Below, piece by piece: positions 34,075 through 43,386 of a stretch of 64,000 bases of DNA. The stretch lies in assembly GCF_003946505.1 (NCBI RefSeq), contig NZ_RHON01000002.1, positions 1 through 64,000 of the forward strand, in the 5' to 3' direction. The translations under genes were made by a program, and so were the position numbers. How positions within the stretch are numbered: the first letter of the stretch is position 1; every line of letters starts with the position of its first letter. The notes beneath the pieces are model-generated. The model was not told where the DNA came from. It ran no database searches and was given only the letters and a program-made list of their open reading frames with translations. Origin of the DNA: Companilactobacillus mishanensis (GTDB lineage: Bacteria > Bacillota > Bacilli > Lactobacillales > Lactobacillaceae).

Positions 34075-34851
34075 ATGAAGATTTCAAAAACAAAATTGGC
34101 AGGATCATTAGCATTAGCAGGAATCGTTTTAGGAGCAGTTGCACCTACAACAGTTCAAGCAGCAACAGGTTTAACTATTCCAAATGGTTCAGATACAACA
34201 GAAAAAGGAACTAACTTGGACTTGAACAACAATGACCTCGTTATTGCTGACGAGGGTACAGATGCAAAGGCTTATTCAGAAGCAAACGTTCAAATCATTT
34301 CTGGTTTTCTAACATTGGATATGGTTCCAGATTTTAGTTTTGGTTCAGTTATTGCAAACGGAACAACAGGATTGAGAGCCAAGGGTGTATCTACCATCAA
34401 AGATGATGGTAACTCAGAAGGTATCCTACAAGTCTCAGATTCACGTGATAGCAAAGTTGAAGTAGAAAAAGGAAAAGGCCTTGGTTTTACAGTTACAGCT
34501 CAATTAGCAGGCTTTAAAGAAAACGGTTCAGGTACTGAAAATAATAACTTTACAATGAACTTGAGAAAGCAATCATTAGTTGATGCTAACGGTAAGACAA
34601 TTGCTGGAGCATTTACTAAAGATGCTGAAATTAAAGCAGGAGCAGATGGTGCAACACCTATTATTGATCTTGCAAAGGGTTCATATAGTAATGGTCAATT
34701 GAAAGCAATTTTCAATACAAATGATGCTGCTAAATTAAAAGTTAGTGACAAAATTGGTGCTGCAGGAAAACAAACTGCATACAGTTCTGTAATTACATGG
34801 AAGTTGTCAACAACAGCTACATCAACACCAGATGCAGGTTCACACGCTTAA
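34075..34851 (+). CDS. WxL domain surface protein
   Basis: 258 aa precursor with signal peptide (cleavage probably after VQA, residue 29). Features of the WxL domain are the LTLDMVPDFSFG segment and the C-terminal ITWKLSTT (Trp-x-Leu). The upstream first motif reads GFTVTAQL, with Phe where Trp is usual. WxL domains bind peptidoglycan non-covalently and pair with DUF916 proteins, three of which follow. SD GGGAGGAA. The last residues (TPDAGSHA) extend slightly past the usual end. Confidence 0.9.
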   Translation: MKISKTKLAGSLALAGIVLGAVAPTTVQAATGLTIPNGSDTTEKGTNLDLNNNDLVIADEGTDAKAYSEANVQIISGFLTLDMVPDFSFGSVIANGTTGLRAKGVSTIKDDGNSEGILQVSDSRDSKVEVEKGKGLGFTVTAQLAGFKENGSGTENNNFTMNLRKQSLVDANGKTIAGAFTKDAEIKAGADGATPIIDLAKGSYSNGQLKAIFNTNDAAKLKVSDKIGAAGKQTAYSSVITWKLSTTATSTPDAGSHA

Positions 34852-34902
34852 TCCTATTAACGATTCCAAAGTTAATGCAAAGATTCAAAATATCTATCCA
34901 GA

Positions 34903-34929
34903 AACCACTACCACTCGGTAGTGGTTTTT
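34903..34929 (+). terminator. terminator after the WxL gene
   Basis: AACCACTACC/GGTAGTGGTT hairpin with five T residues. Read-through or a second promoter must feed the DUF916 genes. Confidence 0.75.
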
Positions 34930-34970
34930 GTCTGAAAAACGTTTTTATAAATTGAGATAGGAGTTTATTT

Positions 34971-36062
34971 ATGAAACAAAACCTCTTAAAAATTGTATTT
35001 GCTGTTTTTGCTTTGGTCGGTATCGGCTTTGCTATGAACACAAATACTGTTAACGCTACTTCTGGAGACTTTACCTTGAAGCCGGAAGCTAGTTCAAGTT
35101 CCAAGGTCAACATTGATGGTGGCTTTTACTATATTGATGGTGACCCTGGCGAAACTGTCGACTTGAAGGTCGGCGTATACAACACTAGTAAGGAAAGCAG
35201 ACAATTCATCGTTTACGGAAATACTGCTTTCACAACTGATGAGGGTCAACCTGGTTACGACAAGTTAAAGGTAAAGGATCCTAATTTAAAGATTTCTATG
35301 CATGATTTGTTCCAAAATAATAAGCAAATTGTGACGGTTCCAGCGGGTAAGGACGTTGTCGTAACTATGAATTTGACTATTCCTACTCAAACTATTGGTG
35401 GTTTCTTAATGGGTGGTATCAATATTCAGCCTTATCACGAATCTGCTAAGGGAACTGTTGCTCAAGATGGAACTTTGATCAAGAACAAGTTCAGCTATTC
35501 ATTGCCGATCGAACTTACTCAAGCTGGAACAAAACGTGATGATGTTAACTACAAAATAAATCTTGTGAAACCTAGAATTGTTAACACTATGGATGGAAAA
35601 GAAATTGGTGTTGCAGCAAATGTTGCTAATACTTCAAATGCTTTCGTTTCAGGACTGAGCTCAAAAGCTACTATTACCAAATATGGCGACAAGGGTTTCA
35701 AGAAAACTGAGACTAAAGATGATCAATCCATCGTTCCAACTTCTAACTATAACTACACAGTTGGTTGGGGTAAGGAACCTCTAAAAGCTGGTAAATATCA
35801 TATCAAGATGGTGTATTCAGGAAATGGTGTGCGGACTTGGGTACTCGATAAAGACTTTACTATCACCAATGCGCAAGCTAACCAATTCAATAAACTTGCA
35901 GGTCATAAGCCTAATTACTTATGGTTGTATATTTTGCTTGCAGTCTTAGTATTGGCATTAATTATGGGACTTGGTGTGTATCTTGGTAAAAAAGGAAACA
36001 AAGGAAAGTCAGCTCCATCAAGATCAAATAACTCACGTAACAGAAGACGTCGTCGTCGCTAA
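34971..36062 (+). CDS. DUF916/DUF3324 (WxL-partner) membrane-anchored protein 1
   Basis: 363 aa. Signal peptide 1-29, then two Ig-like domains: the peptidoglycan-binding DUF916 (about 40-165; GGFYYIDGDPGETVDLKVGVYN, TIGGFLMGGINIQP) and DUF3324 (about 180-305). A C-terminal helix (about 313-338) and a strikingly basic cytosolic tail ending in six arginines complete it. It is the CscA-like partner of the WxL protein. It ends one base before the next start, so translation is coupled. Confidence 0.9.
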   Translation: MKQNLLKIVFAVFALVGIGFAMNTNTVNATSGDFTLKPEASSSSKVNIDGGFYYIDGDPGETVDLKVGVYNTSKESRQFIVYGNTAFTTDEGQPGYDKLKVKDPNLKISMHDLFQNNKQIVTVPAGKDVVVTMNLTIPTQTIGGFLMGGINIQPYHESAKGTVAQDGTLIKNKFSYSLPIELTQAGTKRDDVNYKINLVKPRIVNTMDGKEIGVAANVANTSNAFVSGLSSKATITKYGDKGFKKTETKDDQSIVPTSNYNYTVGWGKEPLKAGKYHIKMVYSGNGVRTWVLDKDFTITNAQANQFNKLAGHKPNYLWLYILLAVLVLALIMGLGVYLGKKGNKGKSAPSRSNNSRNRRRRRR

Positions 36063-36063
36063 A

Positions 36064-37044
36064 ATGAAAAGTAGAAAAGCACTTTTTATTTTGGTTGCCA
36101 TTGTGGCGTTTATCCTGGCAATTTTGATGAATGTTGATCCAGTCAAAGCTGATATTAGGAGCGTTTCGGTCACGCCATTGATCGATAACGCCGAGATGCC
36201 CGACCGATTCGTGGTCAAAGGTAATCCAGGATCAGTTACAAAATTAAAATTGTCGGTCACGAACTTCGGTGATATGCCGATCAAGCTTCGAGTTGAGCCA
36301 ACTAATGCAACAACATCGATGGATGGAAAAATAGATTTTAGCCAAAACGTGGAAAAAGGTAACTACGGATTGAAAGTTGCTTTTGCGGACATGACCGAGG
36401 GTCAAACTGTAAAACTAAAAATCAATCAAACAAAAGATTTAACTTTCGCAGTCCGTCTTCCAGATGACACTCTCGAAGGGACTGTCATTGGGGGATTCAA
36501 CGTTTTTGATGTTGATAATCCAAATGACGGAAGTACTGGTGTGGGCGTTTACTTGAATGAAGGTGAGCCATCAACAAAAGGTGATTTTAAAATCAATGAT
36601 GTCACGCCAAAAATTATTAACGAGCAACCTCATATTGTGGTCAATTTAGTCAATGATAAGGCCGTCGTATTGAAAAATGAGACTGTCCAAATCAGATTAA
36701 AGAAAAATAACTGGTATAACAAACTGGGAATTGACTCCAAAGAGGATATTACTGATGTGACTTTTGCTAAGATTGCTCCCAATTCTAAAATTCCTTTAGA
36801 ATTCAATCAAAAACAATCACCGATCCAAGCTGGCAATTATTGGGTAGAAGGTAAAGCTCGTAGTGCTTCTGGCACGTGGAATTTCAAGAAAAACCTGACG
36901 ATAACTGCTGAACAAGCAAACAGCGTCAATACCAAAGCCAAAGATTTGATTTATGACAAAACGGTCGTCTATTTATTGATTATTGGGGTTTTGACCTCAT
37001 TAATAATATTGATTTTTTGGGGTATTTGGTATCAGAGGAGATAA
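36064..37044 (+). CDS. DUF916/DUF3324 protein 2
   Basis: 326 aa. Signal peptide (about 1-29, ending VKA), DUF916 (VTPLIDNAEMPDRFVVKGNPGSVTKLKLSV..; EGTVIGGFNVF), DUF3324, a C-terminal helix (YLLIIGVLTSLIILIFWGIWY) and only a two-residue basic tail. The ATG at 36064 follows the previous stop by one base and has no clear SD, consistent with coupling. The frame is open back to 35971, but that would overlap gene 1. Confidence 0.88.
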   Translation: MKSRKALFILVAIVAFILAILMNVDPVKADIRSVSVTPLIDNAEMPDRFVVKGNPGSVTKLKLSVTNFGDMPIKLRVEPTNATTSMDGKIDFSQNVEKGNYGLKVAFADMTEGQTVKLKINQTKDLTFAVRLPDDTLEGTVIGGFNVFDVDNPNDGSTGVGVYLNEGEPSTKGDFKINDVTPKIINEQPHIVVNLVNDKAVVLKNETVQIRLKKNNWYNKLGIDSKEDITDVTFAKIAPNSKIPLEFNQKQSPIQAGNYWVEGKARSASGTWNFKKNLTITAEQANSVNTKAKDLIYDKTVVYLLIIGVLTSLIILIFWGIWYQRR

Positions 37045-37045
37045 T

Positions 37046-38080
37046 ATGAGAAAATTTGTATTCGTACTTTCATTACTTTTAGGATTGGTGACAATTTTTT
37101 CAGTCGGTAATATTGCAAACGCCGCTGAAAATAAGTCATATTCAATTCAAGCAATTTTGCCAGATACGCAGCAAAACAAAGGCGTCTCTTACTTTGATCT
37201 GCATGTTGAACCAGGTAAAGAAGAAACCTTGAAGCTGTTGATTGCCAATACTGGTAAAAAAGATCTTACGATAACAACTGAAATCAATAATGCTTATACA
37301 ACAAATTCCGGAACGATTGGCTATGATAAATATAATGCCAAACTGTATAAGAGCCAGAATAAGCCCTTGTCTTCGTTGGTAGAAGGCAAACGCAAAATAA
37401 AATCTGAAGTTAAATCCGGTGAAGCTAAAGAAGTTTCTTTCAAAATAAAGGCGCCGGAAGAATCTTTCTCAGGAATTATCCTTGGAGGTATCACGACAAC
37501 TGCAGATGTCAGTGCCTCACGCTCGAGCAAGATGGATATTGAAAATCAAGTTCGATATGTCAAAGGGGTAGTCTTGCATTCGGATAATGATGCAGAAGTA
37601 ATTCCGGAGATGAATCTTCTTCGTGGTGCGCCAAAAGGGTTTAACGATACTAAAGGTATCTCATTTGCGTTCAATAATACGGCACCAATCAATGTTAATG
37701 GTGTCAAAATGGATGCGGTAATTAAGCATCGTGGATCAAAACCAATTAAGTATCATGCTGAAAACTTACAATTTGCTCCAAACTCTCAGTTTGAATATTT
37801 TATTCCGATAAAACCATTGAGACCGGGAGTTTATAGTACTGAATTGACCATTACTTCTGATGCTGGGTATAAAAAAACTTTTACCAATAAGTTGAAAATT
37901 ACTCAAGGAAAAATTGAGGCCTTGAATGAATCGACTAATGAGTCGGTGAGCCCGATCAGATGGATCGTTATCATTGGTTCTCTATTAGTAATCCTAGTTG
38001 TAGGGTTGTGGTTCTTCCTATATTTCACAGGTAAGAAAAATGGTTTTAAGAAACAAAAAAACGATAAATCACTAATGTAA
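37046..38080 (+). CDS. DUF916/DUF3324 protein 3
   Basis: 344 aa. Signal peptide (about 1-27), DUF916 (SYFDLHVEPGKEETLKLLIANTGKKDL; ESFSGIILGGITTT), DUF3324, C-terminal helix (about 306-328) and a lysine-rich tail. It starts one base after gene 2, with AGAGGAGA inside the end of gene 2. The stop overlaps the end of the opposing regulator gene by nine bases. Confidence 0.88.
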   Translation: MRKFVFVLSLLLGLVTIFSVGNIANAAENKSYSIQAILPDTQQNKGVSYFDLHVEPGKEETLKLLIANTGKKDLTITTEINNAYTTNSGTIGYDKYNAKLYKSQNKPLSSLVEGKRKIKSEVKSGEAKEVSFKIKAPEESFSGIILGGITTTADVSASRSSKMDIENQVRYVKGVVLHSDNDAEVIPEMNLLRGAPKGFNDTKGISFAFNNTAPINVNGVKMDAVIKHRGSKPIKYHAENLQFAPNSQFEYFIPIKPLRPGVYSTELTITSDAGYKKTFTNKLKITQGKIEALNESTNESVSPIRWIVIIGSLLVILVVGLWFFLYFTGKKNGFKKQKNDKSLM

Positions 38081-39583
38081 TTTACCGTTCTCGTCAAAAT
38101 TCTTTTGTAACTTTTCTGTATATATCCGATAAAGTCTAACTAACAAGTAAATATACTCTGACCTAACAGCCGTCGAATTCCAAGGAATCACGATCATGTC
38201 GTCAGGGTATTTTTCTCGTCCTTCATAATCAGGGAAGACGTCAAGTGTAGTTATTAGGATATCAACATTTTCATATTCAGTGTTTGGAACCACCTTGATG
38301 AATTCCAAGGCTGAAAGATTGTGGTATATAAGTCCCGCTACAGGATTACCAGAATCTACCAATACCTTGATATGGAGCATATCACTCTCACGGACAGCCA
38401 TAATATGGTTGATCATTATTTTGTATAAGTCGTGAGCGATACTCTCTGATGAGGTTTTGATACCGCCGAATTCTTCAAGACTAATATTTGAATAAAAGTC
38501 GTATATATTTTGATATATGGAGGTCAACGTCTTGAAGTCTTGTGGAGATCGCGTATACTGGCCCATTCTAATTGGAGCTTCATGCGCAATGACATAATAT
38601 TTTACGATTACTCGTAATATACTGTAAGCCAACGATTTTACCGAACCGCTATCAGATGCAATTCTAAAGTTTGCTCAATATTTATCACGGAGTTCATCAA
38701 AGAATTTATTCGTCAAATCGTAAAATTTAGGATTTATTTCATCTGTCAAATCAATCCTATTTTCATATGTATATGGTGATGGTAGGAAAATAAAGTCTTT
38801 GAACAAGTTCAAATATTTATTTTCACTATCTAGTTTATCCATAGGTACGATCGAGTAGTCTTCTCTAGTAATAATTTCCTTGCCCAGTTTATTATTTTCG
38901 AAAGCTTCATCGAATCCTACCATGTTGTCTAGATAACGATGTTTGATCAATCGAATTCTTGAAATTGCCACTATAATTTCAAGTTGGAGAGCTGTTACAG
39001 GACTGTACGTTGGATTATCATCTCTACTTACAATACTTCTCACAGTATCCTCTTGGACCAATTTAAATGGCCATTCTAAACCGTGGAAAGTATACCAATA
39101 GACATAGTATGCCAGGTAACGAATGTTTTTCTCGTCACCTTTAAGTTCTAATGTTGTATTAGATATTTTAAGACCGAAATTCTTGAGCAATTTTCTAAAG
39201 TTTGACATTCTACGATTCAATGTCGATTTACTAGTGAAATGAGAATTACTAAAATTCTCAAATGTAGGGTTCGAATTGGTGAATCCATAATCAAAAGCTT
39301 GGAAAACAATAGAATTTTTAAACAAGAATAAACGGTACTCATCTACTGAAATCTGATCAAATTCGATCGATTCAATTTTTGAGGATTTCTTACGCAATTG
39401 TGGATTGATATCAAAAATATCGTCAAGTAAAGCTTGAAAAATGTTATATGTCTTCTGGTAAGTAAAGTCGAGCCTATTCCCAATGGTGCTGAGGTTCAAT
39501 TGAGATTCGGGCAAGGTTTTGATTACTGTTAACATTCGATATTTTTCCACATCCTGTTTGCCAAGAAAAACCGTTTCGAGCAT
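38072..39583 (-). pseudogene. Mga/AtxA-like regulator interrupted by an in-frame TGA
   Basis: Two frames in the same register. The first, 302 aa from ATG 39583 (SD GGGGGTG), holds the Mga HTH regions (LSTIGNRLDFTYQKTYNIF; TSKSTLNRRMSNFRKLLKNFGLKI) and PRD-like helices. It ends at TGA 38675-38677. The same frame then continues without a stop for 200 codons to 38072, covering the second PRD-like part and an EIIB-like end (VKVLVDSG.. style segment HIKVLVDSGNPVAG). Joined, it is about 500 aa, the usual Mga/AtxA length. The downstream TTG at 38632 lacks an SD. Adjacent to and facing the WxL cluster it probably controlled. Confidence 0.8.
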
Positions 39584-39687
39584 AAACAATCACCCCCGGA
39601 TGCGTTGTTCGCTTATAAAAAATATTGTACCATTTTATTACCATCAGTACTTGCTACATACCTAACTTTTCTTTATAATACTTTACA

Positions 39688-39915
39688 TGCAGATAGAGGT
39701 GCATTTTTTATCATTAGTGATTCTGAGCAAGCTAGGTTGCAAAGATGGATCATGAAAGGAAAAGATGCCGAAATCAAATTGCCCCTAATGGCATTTTGAT
39801 TGGGTCGTGACTCAATAAGTCACGGACTGTCGCACTCCGTGCGTTGAGCTATTGATCATTTGGATAACAACTTCATCCTTATTGTCAGTGGTACATCTGA
39901 CAATAGGGATTTTTT
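39688..39915 (+). promoter_or_regulatory. lysine riboswitch (L box) with terminator
   Basis: Conserved L-box pieces appear in order: AGATAGAGGTGC (39691-39702), GATGGATCATGAAAGG, GATGCCGAAATCAAA with its distal partner TTTTGATTGGGTCG, a P4-like hairpin CGTGACT/AGTCACG, and GGACTGTCGCAC..GTGCG..GAGCTAT. An intrinsic terminator (39875-39915: ATCCTTATTGTCAG/CTGACAATAGGGAT, seven T residues) follows. High lysine should end transcription before lysP. Confidence 0.85.
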
Positions 39916-39943
39916 TATATCCAAGAATAGGGGAAACAATATA

Positions 39944-41389
39944 ATGGAAAATACAGATGTAAACCGGTCGCTGAAGACAAGACATCTGTCCATGATTGCA
40001 CTTGGTGGTTCAATCGGGACTGGATTATTTGTTGCTAGTGGTTCGTCAATTTCAACGGCTGGACCTGGTGGTGCATTAATTGCCTATGTTGCAATTGGTA
40101 TCATGGTCTATTTCTTAATGACCAGTCTAGGAGAAATGGCAACATATATGCCAGTGTCAGGATCATTCGCTACTTACGCAACAAAATTTATTGATCCTGC
40201 ATTCGGTTTTGCGCTCGGTTGGAACTATTGGTTCAACTGGGCTATCACACTGGCGGTCGATTTATCCACCATTGCGTTAGTTATCAAGTACTGGTTCCCA
40301 GGTTGGGACTCATGGAAAATTAGTTTAACTTTCCTATTAGTACTGTTTATCATCAATCTTATCTCAGTCGGTTCCTTCGGCGAAACTGAATACTGGCTTG
40401 CTTCAATTAAAGTTACTGCCGTTATCGTCTTCTTGATCGTCGGTATCTGTAGTATCTTAGGAGTTTTGGGAAATCAACACTTTGTTGGTTTGACAAACTT
40501 CACATATAAGAAGGCTCCCTTTGTTGGTGGGGTACCGGCAATTCTGAGTGTATTCGTTGTTGCAGGATTCTCGTTCCAGGGGACTGAGCTTATCGGTATT
40601 ACCGCCGGTGAATCAGCCACTCCTGAAAAGAGTATTCCTAAGGCAATCAAACAAGTATTTTGGAGAATTCTATTATTCTATATCTTGTCGATTGCTGTTA
40701 TTGGTGCCTTGATCCCTTATACAAGTCCTAATTTATTGGGATCCGGTGCAAGTGACATTGCTATCAGTCCTTTCACGATCGTCTTTCAAAAAGTTGGTAT
40801 CCCGTTAGCTGCAGGTATCATGAATGCAGTTATTTTGACATCAGTTATCTCAGCTGCCAACTCTGGTTTATATGCTGCTAGTCGTATGCTTTGGTCAATG
40901 AGTAAACAAGGTATGGCACCTAAGGCATTCGAACGTACCAATAACCGTGGTGTTCCATTGTTCTCACTTACATTGACTGCTGTAGTCGGTGGTATCGCAT
41001 TGTTCACTAGTTTGTACGGTGATTCATTCTATGAATTGCTTGTTGCTGCCAGTGGATTGACCGGATTTATTGCTTGGTTAGGTATAGCTTTCTCACATTA
41101 TCGTTTCAGAAAAGCATACTTGTTTAACGGTTATAGTCTCGATGACTTGAAGTATCAAGCAAAATGGTTCCCATTTGGTCCGCTTTTGGCAATCGTCTTG
41201 GGTATCATCATTATCATTGGTCAAGATATCCGTTCATTGGTCAACTTTAATATCGGAAGATTACTATTCAGTTATAGTGGATTGATTTTACTATTTGCTT
41301 GCTGGATCTATTACAAGTTGAGACATAAGACTAAGTTCTTGAAGCTTGATGAAATCGATATCGAAGCTGCTAAGAAACATAAGTATTAA
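39944..41389 (+). CDS. lysP: lysine-specific amino acid permease
   Basis: 481 aa APC-family permease with 12 helices. The opening KTRHLSMIALGGSIGTGLFVASGSSISTAGPGGALIAY is the AAT/LysP signature, and GFSFQGTELIGITAGESATPEKSIPKAIKQVFWRI is the conserved loop. LysP is favoured over other AAT permeases because a lysine riboswitch controls it. AGGGGA before ATG 39944 sets the start; the frame upstream runs into the riboswitch terminator. Confidence 0.92.
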   Translation: MENTDVNRSLKTRHLSMIALGGSIGTGLFVASGSSISTAGPGGALIAYVAIGIMVYFLMTSLGEMATYMPVSGSFATYATKFIDPAFGFALGWNYWFNWAITLAVDLSTIALVIKYWFPGWDSWKISLTFLLVLFIINLISVGSFGETEYWLASIKVTAVIVFLIVGICSILGVLGNQHFVGLTNFTYKKAPFVGGVPAILSVFVVAGFSFQGTELIGITAGESATPEKSIPKAIKQVFWRILLFYILSIAVIGALIPYTSPNLLGSGASDIAISPFTIVFQKVGIPLAAGIMNAVILTSVISAANSGLYAASRMLWSMSKQGMAPKAFERTNNRGVPLFSLTLTAVVGGIALFTSLYGDSFYELLVAASGLTGFIAWLGIAFSHYRFRKAYLFNGYSLDDLKYQAKWFPFGPLLAIVLGIIIIIGQDIRSLVNFNIGRLLFSYSGLILLFACWIYYKLRHKTKFLKLDEIDIEAAKKHKY

Positions 41390-41439
41390 GATTGAATTAT
41401 TTGATAGAATAAATTAAAATGTAAATATACATAAAAAGC

Positions 41440-41656
41440 TGATAAGGTACCTACTGTGAATTGATCAGAGAGACGATGGCTGGTGTGAATCGTTATAATT
41501 CCTATTCCAGTATCTTGGCTAACGGGTAATTCCGTTCGGGTTGATCCGATAAATTCTTAAAGTGCAATGTATAAGTCTATGACTGTGCATTGAAACTGGG
41601 TGGTACCGCGAATGACTGATTCGTCCCTTTATAGGGATGATTCGGTCTTTTTTATT
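41440..41656 (+). promoter_or_regulatory. T-box leader of serS
   Basis: Stem I marks GAGAGACGATGGCTGGTG and GTGAATCG, then the T-box sequence GGGTGGTACCGCG (41598-41610), then a terminator (41614-41656: GACTGATTCGTCCC/AGGGATGATTCGGTC, six T residues). Uncharged tRNA-Ser should stabilise the antiterminator. I could not place the specifier codon with certainty. Confidence 0.88.
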
Positions 41657-41668
41657 GGAATTTTTATT

Positions 41669-41787
41669 AGAGGCATAAACAAGAGCGGTAATGTCTGAGC
41701 ATTAACAGGATTAACTGGATTGACAACGAAGTTGGCGAGCTAGTTAATCCTGTTAAGCGGAGGACATTGCTCTTGAGTTGCCGTTTA
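41669..41787 (+). repeat. structured element, family C copy 1 (C1)
   Basis: Lies in the serS leader, after the T-box terminator. It begins GAGGCATAAACAA and ends GAGTTGCCGTTTA. The outer helix pairs CAAGAGC with GCTCTTG and continues AATGTC/GACATT. The middle helix is perfect (AACAGGATTAACT/AGTTAATCCTGTT). The apical hairpin is CCAAC-TTC-GTTGG on the minus strand. Related copies lie at 45598 and 45722. Confidence 0.8.
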
Positions 41788-41791
41788 AATC

Positions 41792-41830
41792 AGAGGCAGA
41801 ATAAGTGCGTCATCGCACCTGAGTTGCCAA
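41792..41830 (+). repeat. minimal family C element (C1m)
   Basis: Has the family C ends (AGAGGCA and CTGAGTTGCC) and a single helix GTGCG-TCAT-CGCAC between them. It looks like a C element whose interior has been deleted down to the outer helix, 20 bases before the serS start. Confidence 0.6.
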
Positions 41831-41850
41831 TTAAAAAAGGGAGAAAAAAT

Positions 41851-43140
41851 ATGTTAGATATCAAATTGATCAGAAAAGATCCTGACTGGGCTAAGACAAA
41901 ATTAGCTGCCAGAGGAATTAAAGCTGAACAAATCGACGAATTATTAGATTATGATAAGACTCGTCGTGAGTTGTTAGTTCAAACTGAAACTCTTAAGGAA
42001 AAGAGAAACAAGGTTTCCCAAGAGATTTCTACTAAGAAACGTAACAAAGAAAATGCTGATCAAGAAATTGCTGACATGAAAAAAGTTGGTACGGACATCA
42101 AAGATCTTGATACTAAACTTGCTGATACTGACGAAAAGATGAACTATATCTTAGTTCGTTTACCAAACTGGCCAGACGATTCAGTTCCTGTTGGTCCTGA
42201 CGAAAATACAAATAAAGAAATCCGTAAGTGGGGAGATATTCCTACTGAAGGCTTCAAACCAAAGCATCACTGGGATATCGGTGAAGAATTAGGAATCCTT
42301 GATTTTGACCAAGCTACTAAAGTTGCCGGTAGTCGTTTCGTTTATTACTTAGGTATGGGTGCCCGTCTTGAACGTGCCGTTTATAACTTCATGCTTGATG
42401 AACATCAAAAAGATGGCTATACAGAAGTTATTCCTCCATACTTGGTGAACAACGAAGCTATGTTCGGAACTAGCCAATTTCCTAAGTTTACTGAGGATGT
42501 TTATACAGTTATGGTCGATGAAAACCCCTTAACATTGATCCCAACTGCCGAAGTTCCTTTAACAAACTACTTTGCTGGAAAAATTCTTGACGAAAAAGAT
42601 CTACCTAAGTACGTTACTGCTTTGACACCATGTTTCCGTTCTGAAGCAGGTAGTGCTGGTCGTGATACTCGTGGATTGATTCGTATGCACCAATTCAACA
42701 AAGTCGAAATGGTCAAAGTTACAAAGCCAGAAAATTCATTTGATGAATTGGAAAAGTTAACAGCAAACGCTGAAAACATTTTGAAGAAGTTAAACTTGGC
42801 TTATCACGTTATCGTTCTATCAAGTGGGGATGCAAGTTTCTCATCAACTAAGACTTATGACCTTGAAGTTTGGCTTCCAGGACAAGAAAAATATCGTGAA
42901 GTTTCAAGTTGTTCAAACTGTCTTGACTTCCAAGCTCGTCGTGCGCACATTCGTTACCGTGACGAAAACGGTAAGACACAACTTGCTCATACATTGAACG
43001 GTTCAGGTTTGGCTTGTGGTAGAATCGTTGCTGCCATCCTTGAAAACTATCAAAATGAAGATGGTTCAGTTACAATTCCTGATGTTTTGGTACCATACAT
43101 GGGCGGTGTTACAAAGATTACTAAAGAGAATGCCATCTAA
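41851..43140 (+). CDS. serS: seryl-tRNA synthetase
   Basis: Class II aminoacyl-tRNA synthetase, 429 aa. N-terminal coiled-coil arm (about 30-100) binds tRNA-Ser. Motif 2 ([31 protein letters not shown]) and motif 3 ([20 protein letters not shown]) are intact. Start [15 protein letters not shown] with GGGAGAAAAA upstream. The frame is open from 41767, but that part is the C1/C1m element. Confidence 0.96.
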   Translation: MLDIKLIRKDPDWAKTKLAARGIKAEQIDELLDYDKTRRELLVQTETLKEKRNKVSQEISTKKRNKENADQEIADMKKVGTDIKDLDTKLADTDEKMNYILVRLPNWPDDSVPVGPDENTNKEIRKWGDIPTEGFKPKHHWDIGEELGILDFDQATKVAGSRFVYYLGMGARLERAVYNFMLDEHQKDGYTEVIPPYLVNNEAMFGTSQFPKFTEDVYTVMVDENPLTLIPTAEVPLTNYFAGKILDEKDLPKYVTALTPCFRSEAGSAGRDTRGLIRMHQFNKVEMVKVTKPENSFDELEKLTANAENILKKLNLAYHVIVLSSGDASFSSTKTYDLEVWLPGQEKYREVSSCSNCLDFQARRAHIRYRDENGKTQLAHTLNGSGLACGRIVAAILENYQNEDGSVTIPDVLVPYMGGVTKITKENAI

Positions 43141-43170
43141 CTTGAATTAACACCATTACATTGATAAAAT

Positions 43171-43196
43171 TTAATAGTTCCGCTTGGGACTATTAA
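43171..43196 (+). terminator. hairpin between serS and tRNA-Thr
   Basis: TTAATAGT/ACTATTAA with loop, but no T-run; it may be an mRNA end or processing site rather than a true terminator. Confidence 0.4.
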
Positions 43197-43199
43197 TAT

Positions 43200-43272
43200 G
43201 CCAGTTTAGCTCAGTTGGTAGAGCATCGGTATCGTAAACCGGCGGTCACAGGTTCAAATCCTGCAACTGGCA
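43200..43272 (+). tRNA. tRNA-Thr (CGT)
   Basis: 73 bases. The acceptor GCCAGTT pairs with AACTGGC. The D-loop has TTGGTAGAGC, the anticodon stem is TCGGT/ACCGG with loop ATCGTAA (anticodon CGT, reading ACG), and the T arm is CAGGTTCAAATCCTG. CCA is not encoded. A terminator follows. Confidence 0.95.
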
Positions 43273-43280
43273 CTAAATGA

Positions 43281-43308
43281 AGATCACAGAGATGTGGTCT
43301 TTTTTTGT
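43281..43308 (+). terminator. terminator after tRNA-Thr
   Basis: AGATCACA/TGTGGTCT hairpin and seven T residues. Confidence 0.85.
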
Positions 43309-43333
43309 TCGCCTGAAAATTATGTATAGCAAA

Positions 43334-43370
43334 AATGAGCCCATACAGCGCAATGCTATTTAGACTCATT
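43334..43370 (-). terminator. terminator of the small His/Cys-rich gene
   Basis: AATGAG...CTCATT stem with a long imperfect interior; T-run on the minus strand. Confidence 0.55.
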
Positions 43371-43386
43371 CTATAATTAAATATTC

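Noticed and set aside
38072..38632. Separate 186 aa gene downstream of the Mga-like frame
   Set aside because: In register with the upstream frame, begins at a TTG without SD and matches the missing C-terminal part of the same protein.
38675..38677. TGA as a selenocysteine or tryptophan codon
   Set aside because: No selenocysteine machinery or SECIS-like hairpin is evident, all other genes use TGG for Trp, and many genes end normally; a nonsense mutation or error is simpler.
39688..39915. Fourth family of structured intergenic elements before lysP
   Set aside because: The conserved segments match the lysine riboswitch, a known class, and precede a lysine permease.
41767..41850. N-terminal extension of serS
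   Set aside because: The extra codons fall in the C1/C1m elements; the family N-terminus begins exactly at ATG 41851 with a good SD.
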